A DNA stretch of 9,148 bases from Acidobacteriota bacterium (GCA_026394095.1 JAPKYY010000207.1:1-9148); one strand, 5' to 3'. Positions 1-6,021 are shown, numbered from the stretch's first letter. The notes: generated by a model not told the origin, from the sequence alone. Numbers and translations are program-made.

Positions 1-399
1 ACTGAGGTGATTGTCTATAGGCTTGTTCAGGAGTGCATGAACAACGTTGGCAAACATTCTCAGGCAACTCATGTAAACATTTCTATCGAAAGTGCCGATG
101 GGGTATTAAGGCTAAACGTAGAGGACGATGGTGTCGGCTTCGAAGATGAAGAAGCACTGTCTAGGAGAGATTCCTACGGTTTGGCCGGGTTACGTGAGCG
201 CGTAGCACTCCTCGGTGGCAAGTTTTATGTTGAAAGCCACCAAAGGATCGCTGGAAAAAACGGGGCTGCCAAGGCAGATACGCAAGTGTCACGCCTGGGT
301 GAAGCTCTGGCCCGTGGAGGCATGAAATTCAGGGGCCGTTTCCGGAAGGGAACTCGAATACACATCGAGTTGCCGCTGCTGCGAGAAGCGAACCATTAA
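1..399 (+). CDS. Sensor histidine kinase, NarL-type (HisKA_3/HATPase_c), 3' end only
   Basis: This is the ATP-binding C-terminus of a two-component sensor kinase. The reading frame is open at the window edge, so the sensor domain and the phospho-accepting histidine lie outside; the GTG at 7 is an internal valine. Counting from base 1, the 132 visible residues hold the N box (LVQECMNNVGKHSQA, 8-22), the G1 box (DDGVGFE, 42-48) and a G2-type stretch (GLAGLRERVALLGG, 60-73). The frame ends with the usual final strand KGTRIHIELPL (116-126). The N box with NN..KH and the GLxGLRERV motif are typical of the NarX/DegS/LiaS kinase group. The family normally passes from 'GG..xVES' to 'GKGTR' within a few residues; here about 35 extra residues (81-115) rich in Gly, Arg and Lys intervene. 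The response regulator starts 26 bases downstream and is the obvious partner. The signal sensed cannot be read from this fragment. Confidence 0.93.
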   Translation, partial: TEVIVYRLVQECMNNVGKHSQATHVNISIESADGVLRLNVEDDGVGFEDEEALSRRDSYGLAGLRERVALLGGKFYVESHQRIAGKNGAAKADTQVSRLGEALARGGMKFRGRFRKGTRIHIELPLLREANH

Positions 400-425
400 C
401 CCGTATTTGGGGAGGCAGGTAGCAA

Positions 426-1091
426 ATGGCAAAGATTCGTATATTGCTCGCGGATGATCACACACTGTTTCGGCAGGGGATCAAGACGCTAATTAATGCG
501 GAAGCAGACATGGAAGTAGTTTCCGAAGCAGCCAATGGTGGTGATGCTGTGGATCGCGCGGCTGAAGTTCGTCCAGATCTGGTGCTGATGGATATCGGCA
601 TGCCTGGGCTAAGCAGCTTTGAGTCGACACGGCAAATCAAAAAGAACCGTCCAGAAACAAAGATTCTGTTTCTGACAATGTATGACGACGAAGATTATCT
701 GGTGGAAGGCATGGAAGTCGGCGCCAGCGGTTATGTTCTGAAAGACAGCCCTTCGGGCCAGTTGATCAGTGCTATCCGTGATATCTGCCGCGGTGGCAGC
801 TATTTGAGCCCGCGCATGCTGAGCCAGCTGGTAGATGACTTCCGCAGCCGCATCAAGAGTGCCAATCGCCTGCCTCGATTTGCCACACTCACGACGCGCG
901 AGCGCGAAGTGCTGAAGATGTTGGCCGAAGGTCAGAGCGTCAAAGAAATCGCCTGCGACCTCAACCTGAGTGTGAAAACGGTGGAAGCCCACAAGTTCAA
1001 CCTGATGCGCAAACTCGACATTCACAACAAAGCGCAGCTGGTTCAGTACGCCATTCAAAAGAAGATCATCAAGATCCCGAACATGGTTTAG
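426..1091 (+). CDS. Response regulator, NarL/FixJ family (REC + LuxR-type HTH)
   Basis: This is a cytoplasmic DNA-binding response regulator of 221 residues, full length for the family. The receiver domain (about 3-120) has the acidic pair D10/D11, the phospho-acceptor D56 in LVLMDIGMPG, T84 and K106 in the GYVLKDSP motif. After a linker rich in basic residues, the LuxR/GerE helix-turn-helix spans about 154-212, with LTTREREVLKMLAEG, the recognition segment LSVKTVEAH and the closing RKLDIHNKAQLVQYAI. All switch residues are present, so it should be phosphorylated by a kinase, most simply the one encoded just upstream. The ATG at 426 is supported by GGGGAGG at 409-415, ten bases before it. The gene is probably co-transcribed with the kinase. 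Target genes are unknown; the adjacent exported-isomerase genes are candidates by position only. Confidence 0.96.
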   Translation: MAKIRILLADDHTLFRQGIKTLINAEADMEVVSEAANGGDAVDRAAEVRPDLVLMDIGMPGLSSFESTRQIKKNRPETKILFLTMYDDEDYLVEGMEVGASGYVLKDSPSGQLISAIRDICRGGSYLSPRMLSQLVDDFRSRIKSANRLPRFATLTTREREVLKMLAEGQSVKEIACDLNLSVKTVEAHKFNLMRKLDIHNKAQLVQYAIQKKIIKIPNMV

Positions 1092-1121
1092 TTCGAGCCC
1101 AAATCCTTATACAATCGCGGT
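1087..1121 (+). promoter_or_regulatory. Candidate promoter, possibly leaderless start at 1122
   Basis: TACAAT at 1110-1115 matches the -10 consensus TATAAT at five of six positions and ends six bases before the GTG at 1122. A start site about seven bases downstream of the box would fall on the start codon. No convincing Shine-Dalgarno sequence lies between the response-regulator stop and the GTG. A -35 match is weak (TTTAGT at 1087-1092, 17-base spacer). The same box, spacing and following CG recur before the kinase gene at 6945. Promoter identity is inferred. Confidence 0.42.
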
Positions 1122-2045
1122 GTGAACCGCCGCAATTTGTTGAAACTTGGCTCGAGTCTGCCTATAGCCTCAATGCTTGCCCCCGCATCTGCCTCCGCGG
1201 GGGCTTTGCTTATTGGAGCTCCGGTTTTTTTGAAGTCGGACGACCCGGCAGCCCTGGCCCGGGAGCATCGTCGAGTCGGCTATAGCGCTGCCTATTGCCC
1301 TGCAGTGCGAATTGGCGAGAAAGAAAAGTTGCGGGCGATTGAAGCCGCCTTCGCCAAAGAGAACGTCGTGATTGCCGAGGTGGGTGCCTGGAAGAATCTG
1401 CTCGATGTCGACCCGGTGAAGCGCAAAGAGAACTTCGACTACGTGGTGGAGCGGATGGCGATTGCCGACGAGGTGGGCGCCCGTTGTTGTGTTGATATCG
1501 CAGGCAGCTACAACGAAAAATCATGGTTTGGCCCACACCCCAAAAATCTCTCAAAAGAGGGCTTTGATGCCACTGTCGAGAATTGCCGCAGAATCCTCGA
1601 TGCGGTGAAGCCCAAGCGCAGCTTTTTCACTTTAGAGGTGATGGGTTGGACCTACCCAGATACCCCCGACAACTATCTCCGCCTGGTAAAGGCAATTGAT
1701 CGCAAGGCCTTTGCCGTGCACCTTGACGTCTGCAATGCCATCAATTCACCCGAAAAGTTTTACCAGAGTGGAGCGCTCATTGACGAGTGCTTCCGCAAGC
1801 TGGGCCCCTACATCAAGAGCTGCCATGCGAAAGACCTTGAATGGGTAGTGGAACTGAACGTACATTTCCTCGAAGTGATCCCCGGCAAGGGCGAGGTGGA
1901 TTATCGTGCTTACCTGCGAGGTCTGCGCGGGCTCAAGACGCCAGTCCCCCTGATGCTCGAACATTTGAAAACAGCAGAGGAATACAAGCAGGGCTTCGAT
2001 TACATTAGTAAGATCGCCGGTGAGATGAAGTATCCGCTGGCTTGA
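1122..2045 (+). CDS. Tat-exported sugar phosphate isomerase/epimerase-like TIM-barrel protein
   Basis: This is a 307-residue protein of the xylose isomerase-like TIM-barrel (AP_endonuc_2, IolE-like) superfamily. The first 27 residues form a Tat-type signal: twin arginine in MNRRNLLKLG, then a hydrophobic stretch and small residues (ASASAGA), so export to the periplasm is likely. The usual metal-site positions of the superfamily are present: E172 (TLEVMGW), H200/D202 (VHLDVCN), H235 (CHAKD) and E280 (MLEHL). A GKGEVDY segment (255-261) is also typical. The start is GTG, chosen because it gives a complete twin-arginine leader directly after the response-regulator stop. The second gene starts 12 bases after the stop, with its ribosome site overlapping it. 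The exact substrate cannot be read. Known members act on sugars, inositol derivatives or keto-sugars, and an exported one would not meet a cytoplasmic sugar phosphate, so 'phosphate isomerase' may be a misleading family name here. Confidence 0.87.
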   Translation: MNRRNLLKLGSSLPIASMLAPASASAGALLIGAPVFLKSDDPAALAREHRRVGYSAAYCPAVRIGEKEKLRAIEAAFAKENVVIAEVGAWKNLLDVDPVKRKENFDYVVERMAIADEVGARCCVDIAGSYNEKSWFGPHPKNLSKEGFDATVENCRRILDAVKPKRSFFTLEVMGWTYPDTPDNYLRLVKAIDRKAFAVHLDVCNAINSPEKFYQSGALIDECFRKLGPYIKSCHAKDLEWVVELNVHFLEVIPGKGEVDYRAYLRGLRGLKTPVPLMLEHLKTAEEYKQGFDYISKIAGEMKYPLA

Positions 2046-2049
2046 GGAG
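2044..2049 (+). promoter_or_regulatory. Shine-Dalgarno GAGGAG overlapping the upstream stop codon
   Basis: GAGGAG at 2044-2049 overlaps the TGA stop (2043-2045) of the first isomerase-like gene and lies eight bases before the ATG at 2058. It decides the start of the second gene at 2058 rather than the in-frame GTG at 2049, which would lie inside the site itself and would only add VFA before the MNRR leader. The overlap suggests translational coupling. Confidence 0.8.
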
Positions 2050-2057
2050 TGTTTGCA

Positions 2058-2921
2058 ATGAATCGTAGAGACCTTATGATGACCGCTGCAGCGGCGATGA
2101 TGGCCCCCCAGATGAAGGCGGCGCGTCTGCCGATTCAGAAGGCAGTGCTGGGCGGAATGCTGCCCAAGGAATTGCCCGACTGGAAGTCGAAGTTTGAAGT
2201 AGCCAAAGCGGCCGGCTTTACGCACCTGGAAATGGGTACGGCGGATGACCCGAAAGAAGAGGCGATCATCGCCAAGGCAGCGTCGGACACCGGCATGAAG
2301 ATTCACGGCGTCATGAACAGCGCGCACTGGAAGAATCCGCTGAATTCCCCCGACAGCTCGGTGGTCGATACCGGCATGCAGGGCATGCGCAACAGCATTC
2401 GCAATGCCAAGGCCTGGGGAGCATCCACCGTGTTGCTGGTTCCTGCGGTTGTCACACCCAAGAGCCCCTATGAAGATGCCTGGAAGAAGAGCTCCGAGAA
2501 AATCAAAGTTCTGCTGCCTGAAGCTGAGAAGGCCAAGGTGATTATCGCCGTCGAGAACGTCTGGAACAAATTTCTATTGAGCCCGATGGAAATGGCCAAC
2601 TACGTCGACTCCTTCAAGTCGCCCTACCTCAAGGCCTATCTCGATGTCGGCAACATGGTTTTGTTCGGCTACCCGCAGGACTGGGTACGCACGCTCGGCA
2701 AGAAGCGCATCGCCAAGGTGCACATCAAGGATTTCCGCTTTAAAAAGGGCCTCGCCGAATTTGTTGACCTCTGGGATGGCGAGATTGAATGGAAAGAAGT
2801 TCACAAGGCATTTGCCGATATTGGCTACGACGGAATCGCGACAGTAGAGCTGCGCGGCGGCGACGCTGCTTACCTCGCTGACGTAAGCAAGAGATTCGAA
2901 CGTATCCTAGTAGGTGAATGA
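2058..2921 (+). CDS. Second Tat-exported sugar isomerase/epimerase-like TIM-barrel protein
   Basis: This 287-residue protein is a distant relative of its upstream neighbour, not a recent copy. Its leader is MNRRDLMMTAAAAMMAPQMKAA, twin arginine followed by an alanine/methionine-rich hydrophobic stretch, a probable but short Tat signal. The TIM-barrel landmarks of the xylose isomerase-like superfamily follow: E166 (AVENVWN), D196 (YLDVGN), H222 (KVHIKDF) and E264 (TVELRGG), the usual metal-ligand positions. The VENVWN, LDVGN and HIKD pattern resembles L-xylulose/L-ribulose 5-phosphate 3-epimerase and hexulose-6-phosphate isomerase relatives. Export argues against a phosphorylated cytoplasmic substrate; isomerisation or epimerisation of a free sugar or keto-glycoside in the periplasm is an inference. 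The start is fixed by GAGGAG eight bases upstream. The stop codon overlaps the SppA start by three bases (ATGA), so the two genes are translationally coupled. Confidence 0.87.
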   Translation: MNRRDLMMTAAAAMMAPQMKAARLPIQKAVLGGMLPKELPDWKSKFEVAKAAGFTHLEMGTADDPKEEAIIAKAASDTGMKIHGVMNSAHWKNPLNSPDSSVVDTGMQGMRNSIRNAKAWGASTVLLVPAVVTPKSPYEDAWKKSSEKIKVLLPEAEKAKVIIAVENVWNKFLLSPMEMANYVDSFKSPYLKAYLDVGNMVLFGYPQDWVRTLGKKRIAKVHIKDFRFKKGLAEFVDLWDGEIEWKEVHKAFADIGYDGIATVELRGGDAAYLADVSKRFERILVGE

Positions 2922-4660
2922 AGAAGTTTCTACTTGGCATCCTCTGCGGTTTCGTCTTTGCCGGCGTCGCGATCGTGATCCTGGGCTTTGCGCTGGTGCG
3001 CATGGCTGGAAAGAGCGTTCCCGATACGCCGGCAGAGTCGTATTTGGTCTTGAAGCTGGAAGGCAATGTGCAAGAGCATCCAGCCGACGAGATTCCCATC
3101 CCCTGGCTTGATCAGCAGAGCCCCTGGACCGTGCTTGAAATCAAGCAGGTGCTTGAGAAGGCAGCCAAAGATACCAAGATCAAGGGACTCATGATTGAGA
3201 CTGGCGGCTCCGGCATGGGTTGGGCCAAGGCAGAAGAAGTAAAGATGGCGCTCGCCACCTTCAAGAAGAGCGGCAAACCGATGCATGCTTTCTTGCGCCG
3301 CCCGAATGCGAAGGATTACTTTTTGGTCTCCGGCGTCGACCGCATCTCGATGGTGGATGAAGACGTTCTCGATCTGAAAGGCTTGCGCGCCGAGCGCACC
3401 TATTACAAGAACACGCTCGACAAGCTGGGTGTTCAGGTAGAGATCGAACACGCCGGCAAGTACAAAGATTTTGGCGACAGCTACACGCGCACTTCGATGA
3501 CTCCGGAATCGCGTGAATCCCTTGGTGCCATCCTCAACGGCATCTTTAGTGTGATGGTGAAGGGAATTGCCGAAGGCCGTAAGCGCACTCCGGCCGAGAT
3601 TGAGGCACTGATCGACGAAGGCCCCTTCCTCGCCAAAGACGCCTTAAAGACCAAGCTTGTAGATGCTCTCGAATACGACAACGTAGCGCGTGAGCAACTG
3701 GCCAAGAAGGCCAATGTCTCCACCAAGGGCGCGATTTCAGCGCGTGACTACCGCAAGCAGATCCGCTTCCGCTGGGAGCGTGAAGACAACAACAAGATCG
3801 CTTATTTTGTGGCCGAGGGCGACATCATTCGTGGTTCCGGGCTCGGAGAAGGCCAGATTGCCTCGCGGGACTTCATCAAGCACGTGCAGGATCTCAAGGC
3901 CGACGAAAGCTTCAAGGCCGTCCTGCTGCGCATTGATTCTCCTGGCGGTGATGCAGTGGCGTCAGACGAGCTGCTCGCAGCGCTGCTCGAATTGAGCAAG
4001 GTAAAGCCAGTGGTGATTTCGATGTCAGACGTAGCGGCCAGCGGCGGCTATTACATGGCGGTCACCGGAGACCAGATTTTCGCGTACCCCGGCACGATTA
4101 CCGGCTCGATCGGTGTCGTCTATGGCCGCCCCAACCTGAAGGGCCTCTACGACAAACTCGGGCTCACCAAAGACGGGATGCAGCGCGGCAAGAATGCCGA
4201 CATTGACTCTGAGTCCAAGCCCTTGTCCGACATCGCTCGCAAGAAGCTGCGTGAAGGAATCAACGAGAGCTACACAACCTTTGTAGCCAAGGTGGCGGCT
4301 GGTCGCAAGGCCAAGGTGGAAGAGATCGAAGAATTGGCCCAGGGAAGGGCCTGGATCGCCTCTGACCCCGGCGCCAGGAGATTGACCGATTCTCTCGGCG
4401 GCATCGACGCGGCGATGGCCGCATTGCTCAAAAAAGCCAAGATTGCGCCCGATGCCAAGCTGCAACTGGTACCTTACCCTCCCGCTCAAAACACCTTTGA
4501 GCGCTGGTTTAGCGACGAGAAGCTGCTTAGTGCGGCCATGGGCGGCATCATGGGCTTTGAAAAGCCTGCCTATGCCGATGAGATCCGCCGTGCGCTGCGC
4601 CCTGCTTTGCGGCAGGGAGGCATGTTGCGCTGGATGCCCTATTCCATCGACGTCAAATAG
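2918..4660 (+). CDS. sppA: Signal peptide peptidase SppA, long (two-domain) form
   Basis: SppA is a membrane-bound serine protease that degrades signal peptides after they are cleaved from exported proteins. The 580-residue length matches the long, duplicated 67K type of E. coli rather than the short Bacillus type. An N-terminal membrane anchor covers about 4-29. The first S49 domain (about 40-260) carries the catalytic lysine, best placed at K183 in HAGKYKDFGDSY. The second (about 290-510) carries RIDSPGG (338-344), the nucleophile S375 in SDVAASGGYYMA and the GTITGSIGV segment. This is the Lys/Ser dyad split over two domains known for E. coli SppA, so the enzyme looks intact. The ATG at 2918 overlaps the upstream TGA and sits directly behind AGGTGA, too close for a normal ribosome site, so coupling by re-initiation is likely. 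A tail of about 60 residues after the second domain has no feature I recognise. It is co-transcribed with two exported proteins, whose cut leaders it may help clear. Confidence 0.95.
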   Translation: MKKFLLGILCGFVFAGVAIVILGFALVRMAGKSVPDTPAESYLVLKLEGNVQEHPADEIPIPWLDQQSPWTVLEIKQVLEKAAKDTKIKGLMIETGGSGMGWAKAEEVKMALATFKKSGKPMHAFLRRPNAKDYFLVSGVDRISMVDEDVLDLKGLRAERTYYKNTLDKLGVQVEIEHAGKYKDFGDSYTRTSMTPESRESLGAILNGIFSVMVKGIAEGRKRTPAEIEALIDEGPFLAKDALKTKLVDALEYDNVAREQLAKKANVSTKGAISARDYRKQIRFRWEREDNNKIAYFVAEGDIIRGSGLGEGQIASRDFIKHVQDLKADESFKAVLLRIDSPGGDAVASDELLAALLELSKVKPVVISMSDVAASGGYYMAVTGDQIFAYPGTITGSIGVVYGRPNLKGLYDKLGLTKDGMQRGKNADIDSESKPLSDIARKKLREGINESYTTFVAKVAAGRKAKVEEIEELAQGRAWIASDPGARRLTDSLGGIDAAMAALLKKAKIAPDAKLQLVPYPPAQNTFERWFSDEKLLSAAMGGIMGFEKPAYADEIRRALRPALRQGGMLRWMPYSIDVK

Positions 4661-4666
4661 TTTGGC

Positions 4667-5476
4667 TTAGAAAGCGGCGGCAGAGCTGATCCCGGCCTGG
4701 CCGAGGGCATTTGCCATTTTCTCGAGAGCTGCCTTGTGAATCTGTGAAACGCGGCTTTCATTGATGCCGAGCATCCCGCCGATTTCTTTCATCGTCAGTT
4801 CGTTCGAGTAGTAGAGCATCACGACGCGCTGATAACGCTCTGGCAGTGTGTGCAGCGCATCCTTAAGCAGGCCGCGCAGTTCTTCTTTGGCACAGATGGA
4901 ATCGGGGTGATGGTCGGTGCTGGTGGGGAAGTCCGGTGCCGGAAGGTCTTCACTCTCATGAGTGCGGGTGGAGGCTGAAACCAGGCCCACATTCCGCAGG
5001 TCGATCATCATCTGGCGCCAGCGGTCGACATCAACGCCCATTTTGTTGGCAATTTCGTGTTCGGTCGGGTTGCGTTGCAGTTCGCTTGCAAGCTCTCTGG
5101 TGATGGCTTCAACCTGCTTGTGGCGGCGGCGCAAATCACGCGAGGCCCAGTCGAGTTGGCGGAGGCTGTCGAGAATCGCTCCCTTGATGCGGTGTTTGGC
5201 GTAAGAAGAGAAAGCTACGTTTTTGTCGGTATCAAACTTGGTGGCTGCATCAAAGAGGCCCATGATCCCGGCGTGGATCAGATCGTCGAGGTCAACATGT
5301 ACAGGAAGGTTGTCGTGTACACGGACGGCAATGGCACGGACGAGGGGCAGGTGTTCCAGAACTACACGGTCCCGATGAGCATACATGCTCTGGTCTGGGT
5401 GAACAGCTTCAGCGATGGCGTCGTTGGCCTCGATGGAATGTGAGAGGGTCTGGAATGAAACTTGAGCAGCGGTCAT
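4667..5476 (-). CDS. RNA polymerase sigma factor, FliA/WhiG family (sigma-28-like)
   Basis: This is an alternative sigma-70-class factor of 269 residues lacking region 1.1. Region 2 spans about 34-105, with VRAIAVRV, the DLDDLIHAGIMGLFDA stretch and FSSYAKHRIKGAILDSLR. The LDWASRDLRRR segment (108-118) is the FliA/WhiG hallmark (usually LDWxPRxxR). Region 3 follows (about 120-165, NPTEHEIANKMGV), then region 4 (about 205-258, LPERYQRVVMLYYSNELTMKEIGGMLGINESRVSQIHKAAL) with the -35-binding helix-turn-helix. The first 30 residues are a non-conserved extension. The ATG at 5474-5476 is supported by GGAG at 5486-5489 with nine-base spacing. No flagellar, chemotaxis or sporulation gene is nearby, so the regulon cannot be read here; fliA would be an over-reading. 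It ends six bases from the convergent sppA stop. The unusually long, structured upstream region suggests its expression is controlled. Confidence 0.94.
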   Translation of the reverse strand: MTAAQVSFQTLSHSIEANDAIAEAVHPDQSMYAHRDRVVLEHLPLVRAIAVRVHDNLPVHVDLDDLIHAGIMGLFDAATKFDTDKNVAFSSYAKHRIKGAILDSLRQLDWASRDLRRRHKQVEAITRELASELQRNPTEHEIANKMGVDVDRWRQMMIDLRNVGLVSASTRTHESEDLPAPDFPTSTDHHPDSICAKEELRGLLKDALHTLPERYQRVVMLYYSNELTMKEIGGMLGINESRVSQIHKAALEKMANALGQAGISSAAAF

Positions 5477-5550
5477 GATTGAAATCTCCGAACGGGGTTG
5501 TGTTTTTATTTCCCGGCTGGAGAAAGTAGCTGCGACTTCAAATTCACTTT

Positions 5551-5572
5551 CAACTTGTTGGGCCTCAAGTTG
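5551..5572 (-). repeat. Small hairpin in the sigma-factor leader
   Basis: CAACTTG (5551-5557) and CAAGTTG (5566-5572) are perfect 7-base inverted arms around an 8-base loop. Read on the - strand, the hairpin begins five bases after the stop codon of the 53-codon ORF and ends about 75 bases before the sigma-factor start. No U-run follows, so it is not a normal terminator. It could be a transcript-stabilising or attenuating element, or chance. Confidence 0.4.
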
Positions 5573-5577
5573 TTGAT

Positions 5578-5739
5578 TCAGGTGCCGATCATTTCTTTAG
5601 TTGGTGGCTTGCGCATTGCTTTGATCCCTTTGCCGGTTCGCCGCGAATCTGCATCGGCGGCGACGACATATTGAATGCAAGGCGCGTGCCGTTCTGTTTC
5701 GGAAACTTTAGCCCTAATTTGGCGCAAAGTTGAAGCCAT
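5578..5739 (-). CDS. Possible small protein, 53 residues, unknown function
   Basis: An ATG at 5737-5739 (- strand) opens 53 codons ending in TGA at 5578-5580. It is preceded by GAGAGG eight bases upstream, a better ribosome site than several annotated genes here have. The product begins MASTLRQIRAKVSETERH, has a hydrophobic patch CIQYVVAADAD (21-31), then a basic, proline-containing tail (RRTGKGIKAMRKPPTKEM, 33-50). It has no membrane segment or motif I recognise. It lies 101 bases upstream of the sigma-factor gene on the same strand and could be a leader peptide, a small regulator or a non-coding chance frame. Third codon positions are roughly evenly split between G/C and A/T, lower in G/C than in the neighbouring genes, which weakens the case. 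Not recognised as FlgM, the usual anti-sigma partner, which is longer. Confidence 0.35.
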   Translation of the reverse strand: MASTLRQIRAKVSETERHAPCIQYVVAADADSRRTGKGIKAMRKPPTKEMIGT

Positions 5740-5764
5740 CGTGATTGCCTCTCAATAGCCATAA

Positions 5765-5824
5765 ACTGTTGTTTTACAAAGACTTAAGGATTTTCCTTAG
5801 TCCTTGCTCCACAAAACCAACAGT
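5765..5824 (-). repeat. 60-base imperfect palindrome / extended hairpin
   Basis: Two nested inverted repeats share one centre. The outer arms are ACTGTTGTTTT (5765-5775) and AAAACCAACAGT (5813-5824), 11 pairs with one bulged base. The inner arms are GACTTAAGGA (5781-5790) and TCCTTAGTC (5794-5802), nine pairs with one bulged base around a TTT loop. Three further pairs (5777-5779 with 5804-5806) nearly join the two stems after a single mismatch, leaving a bulge at 5807-5812. The whole thus forms a stem of about 23 pairs. It lies about 25 bases upstream of the possible small ORF's ATG. No flanking target duplication or U-run was seen, so neither a mobile element nor a terminator is supported; a structured leader RNA or operator is possible. 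Confidence 0.6.
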
Positions 5825-5844
5825 CAGAAAAGTTTTCCACAGCC

Positions 5845-5866
5845 CCAAAGCGGGAACCAAAGCGGG
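5845..5866. repeat. Tandem 10-base direct repeat CCAAAGCGGG, 12-base period
   Basis: CCAAAGCGGG occurs at 5845-5854 and again at 5857-5866, separated by AA. A shorter reverse copy (CCGCTTT, 5907-5913) lies 40 bases away. A period near one helix turn and the mixed orientation would suit a protein-binding site upstream of the sigma-factor gene, but two copies in a short AT-rich region could also be a local slippage duplication. Confidence 0.55.
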
Positions 5867-5916
5867 TTGCATGTTTCATATCGGGAATTTTCGTTCCAAC
5901 TTGAAACCGCTTTTCT

Positions 5917-5935
5917 AAAAAGGCACTTTAGTACC
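5917..5935 (-). terminator. Weak terminator-like hairpin after the permease gene
   Basis: On the - strand GGTAC and GTGCC form a 5-pair stem (one G-U) around a TAAA loop, followed directly by five T. It lies about 87 bases past the permease stop. The stem is short for an intrinsic terminator, so the call is tentative, but it is the only hairpin-plus-U-run I found between the permease and sigma-factor genes. Confidence 0.35.
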
Positions 5936-5952
5936 GTAGTTCAACACCTGAT

Positions 5953-5978
5953 ATAGAGTATTATCGAACATTCTCTAT
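5953..5978. repeat. AT-rich dyad, operator- or hairpin-like
   Basis: ATAGAGTAT (5953-5961) and ATTCTCTAT (5970-5978) are inverted 9-base arms with one mismatch around an 8-base centre. The dyad is 44 to 69 bases past the permease stop. It could be an operator or a 3'-end stabilising hairpin; there is no U-run. Confidence 0.4.
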
Positions 5979-6021
5979 GGTTCTAAGTGATTGAAAATAA
6001 AAGAATTTTACCTTAGATGAG

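Larger units (their letters stand above)
5477..6021. other. 545-base AT-rich intergenic region upstream of the sigma factor
   Basis: This is the only long gap in the window, lying between the permease stop and the sigma-factor start, both on the - strand. It is visibly richer in A/T than the genes, most strongly at 5760-6021. It contains a weak terminator-like hairpin (5917-5935), an AT-rich dyad (5953-5978), a tandem 10-base repeat (5845-5866), a 60-base imperfect hairpin (5765-5824), a possible small ORF (5578-5739) and a small hairpin (5551-5572). The sigma-factor promoter should lie here, but I found no box pair good enough to call, and no sigma-28-type promoter (TAAAGTTT-N11-GCCGATAA). 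Confidence 0.85.

Noticed and set aside
609..1058. 149-residue frame on the - strand inside the response-regulator gene
   Set aside because: It is an antisense shadow of a strongly conserved response regulator, with no recognisable motif and no ribosome site. Other long opposite-strand or off-frame readings (for example 5057-5443 and 4025-4489) were dropped for the same reason.
2049..2057. GTG at 2049 as the start of the second isomerase-like gene
   Set aside because: It lies within the GAGGAG ribosome site and would only add three residues before the MNRR leader; ATG at 2058 has correct spacing.
5765..5824. The 60-base hairpin as an intrinsic terminator of the permease gene
   Set aside because: It lies about 200 bases past the stop, and the bases after it on the - strand (TTATGGC) do not form a U-run.
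5833..5841. TTTTCCACA, a match to the DnaA-box consensus TTWTNCACA
   Set aside because: It is a single copy with no second box, no DNA-unwinding region and no replication gene nearby, so it does not support an origin.
5784..5879. 31-codon ATG frame on the - strand ending in a CWFCGARTKENP stretch with a CxxC motif
   Set aside because: It is very short, lacks a placed ribosome site, and overlaps the tandem repeat and the 60-base hairpin, which explain its RFGSRFG repeat; one CxxC pair is not enough for a zinc site.
5477..6021. tRNA, small RNA, CRISPR or insertion-sequence content in the intergenic region
   Set aside because: No cloverleaf, regularly spaced repeat array, transposase fragment or flanking duplication was found.
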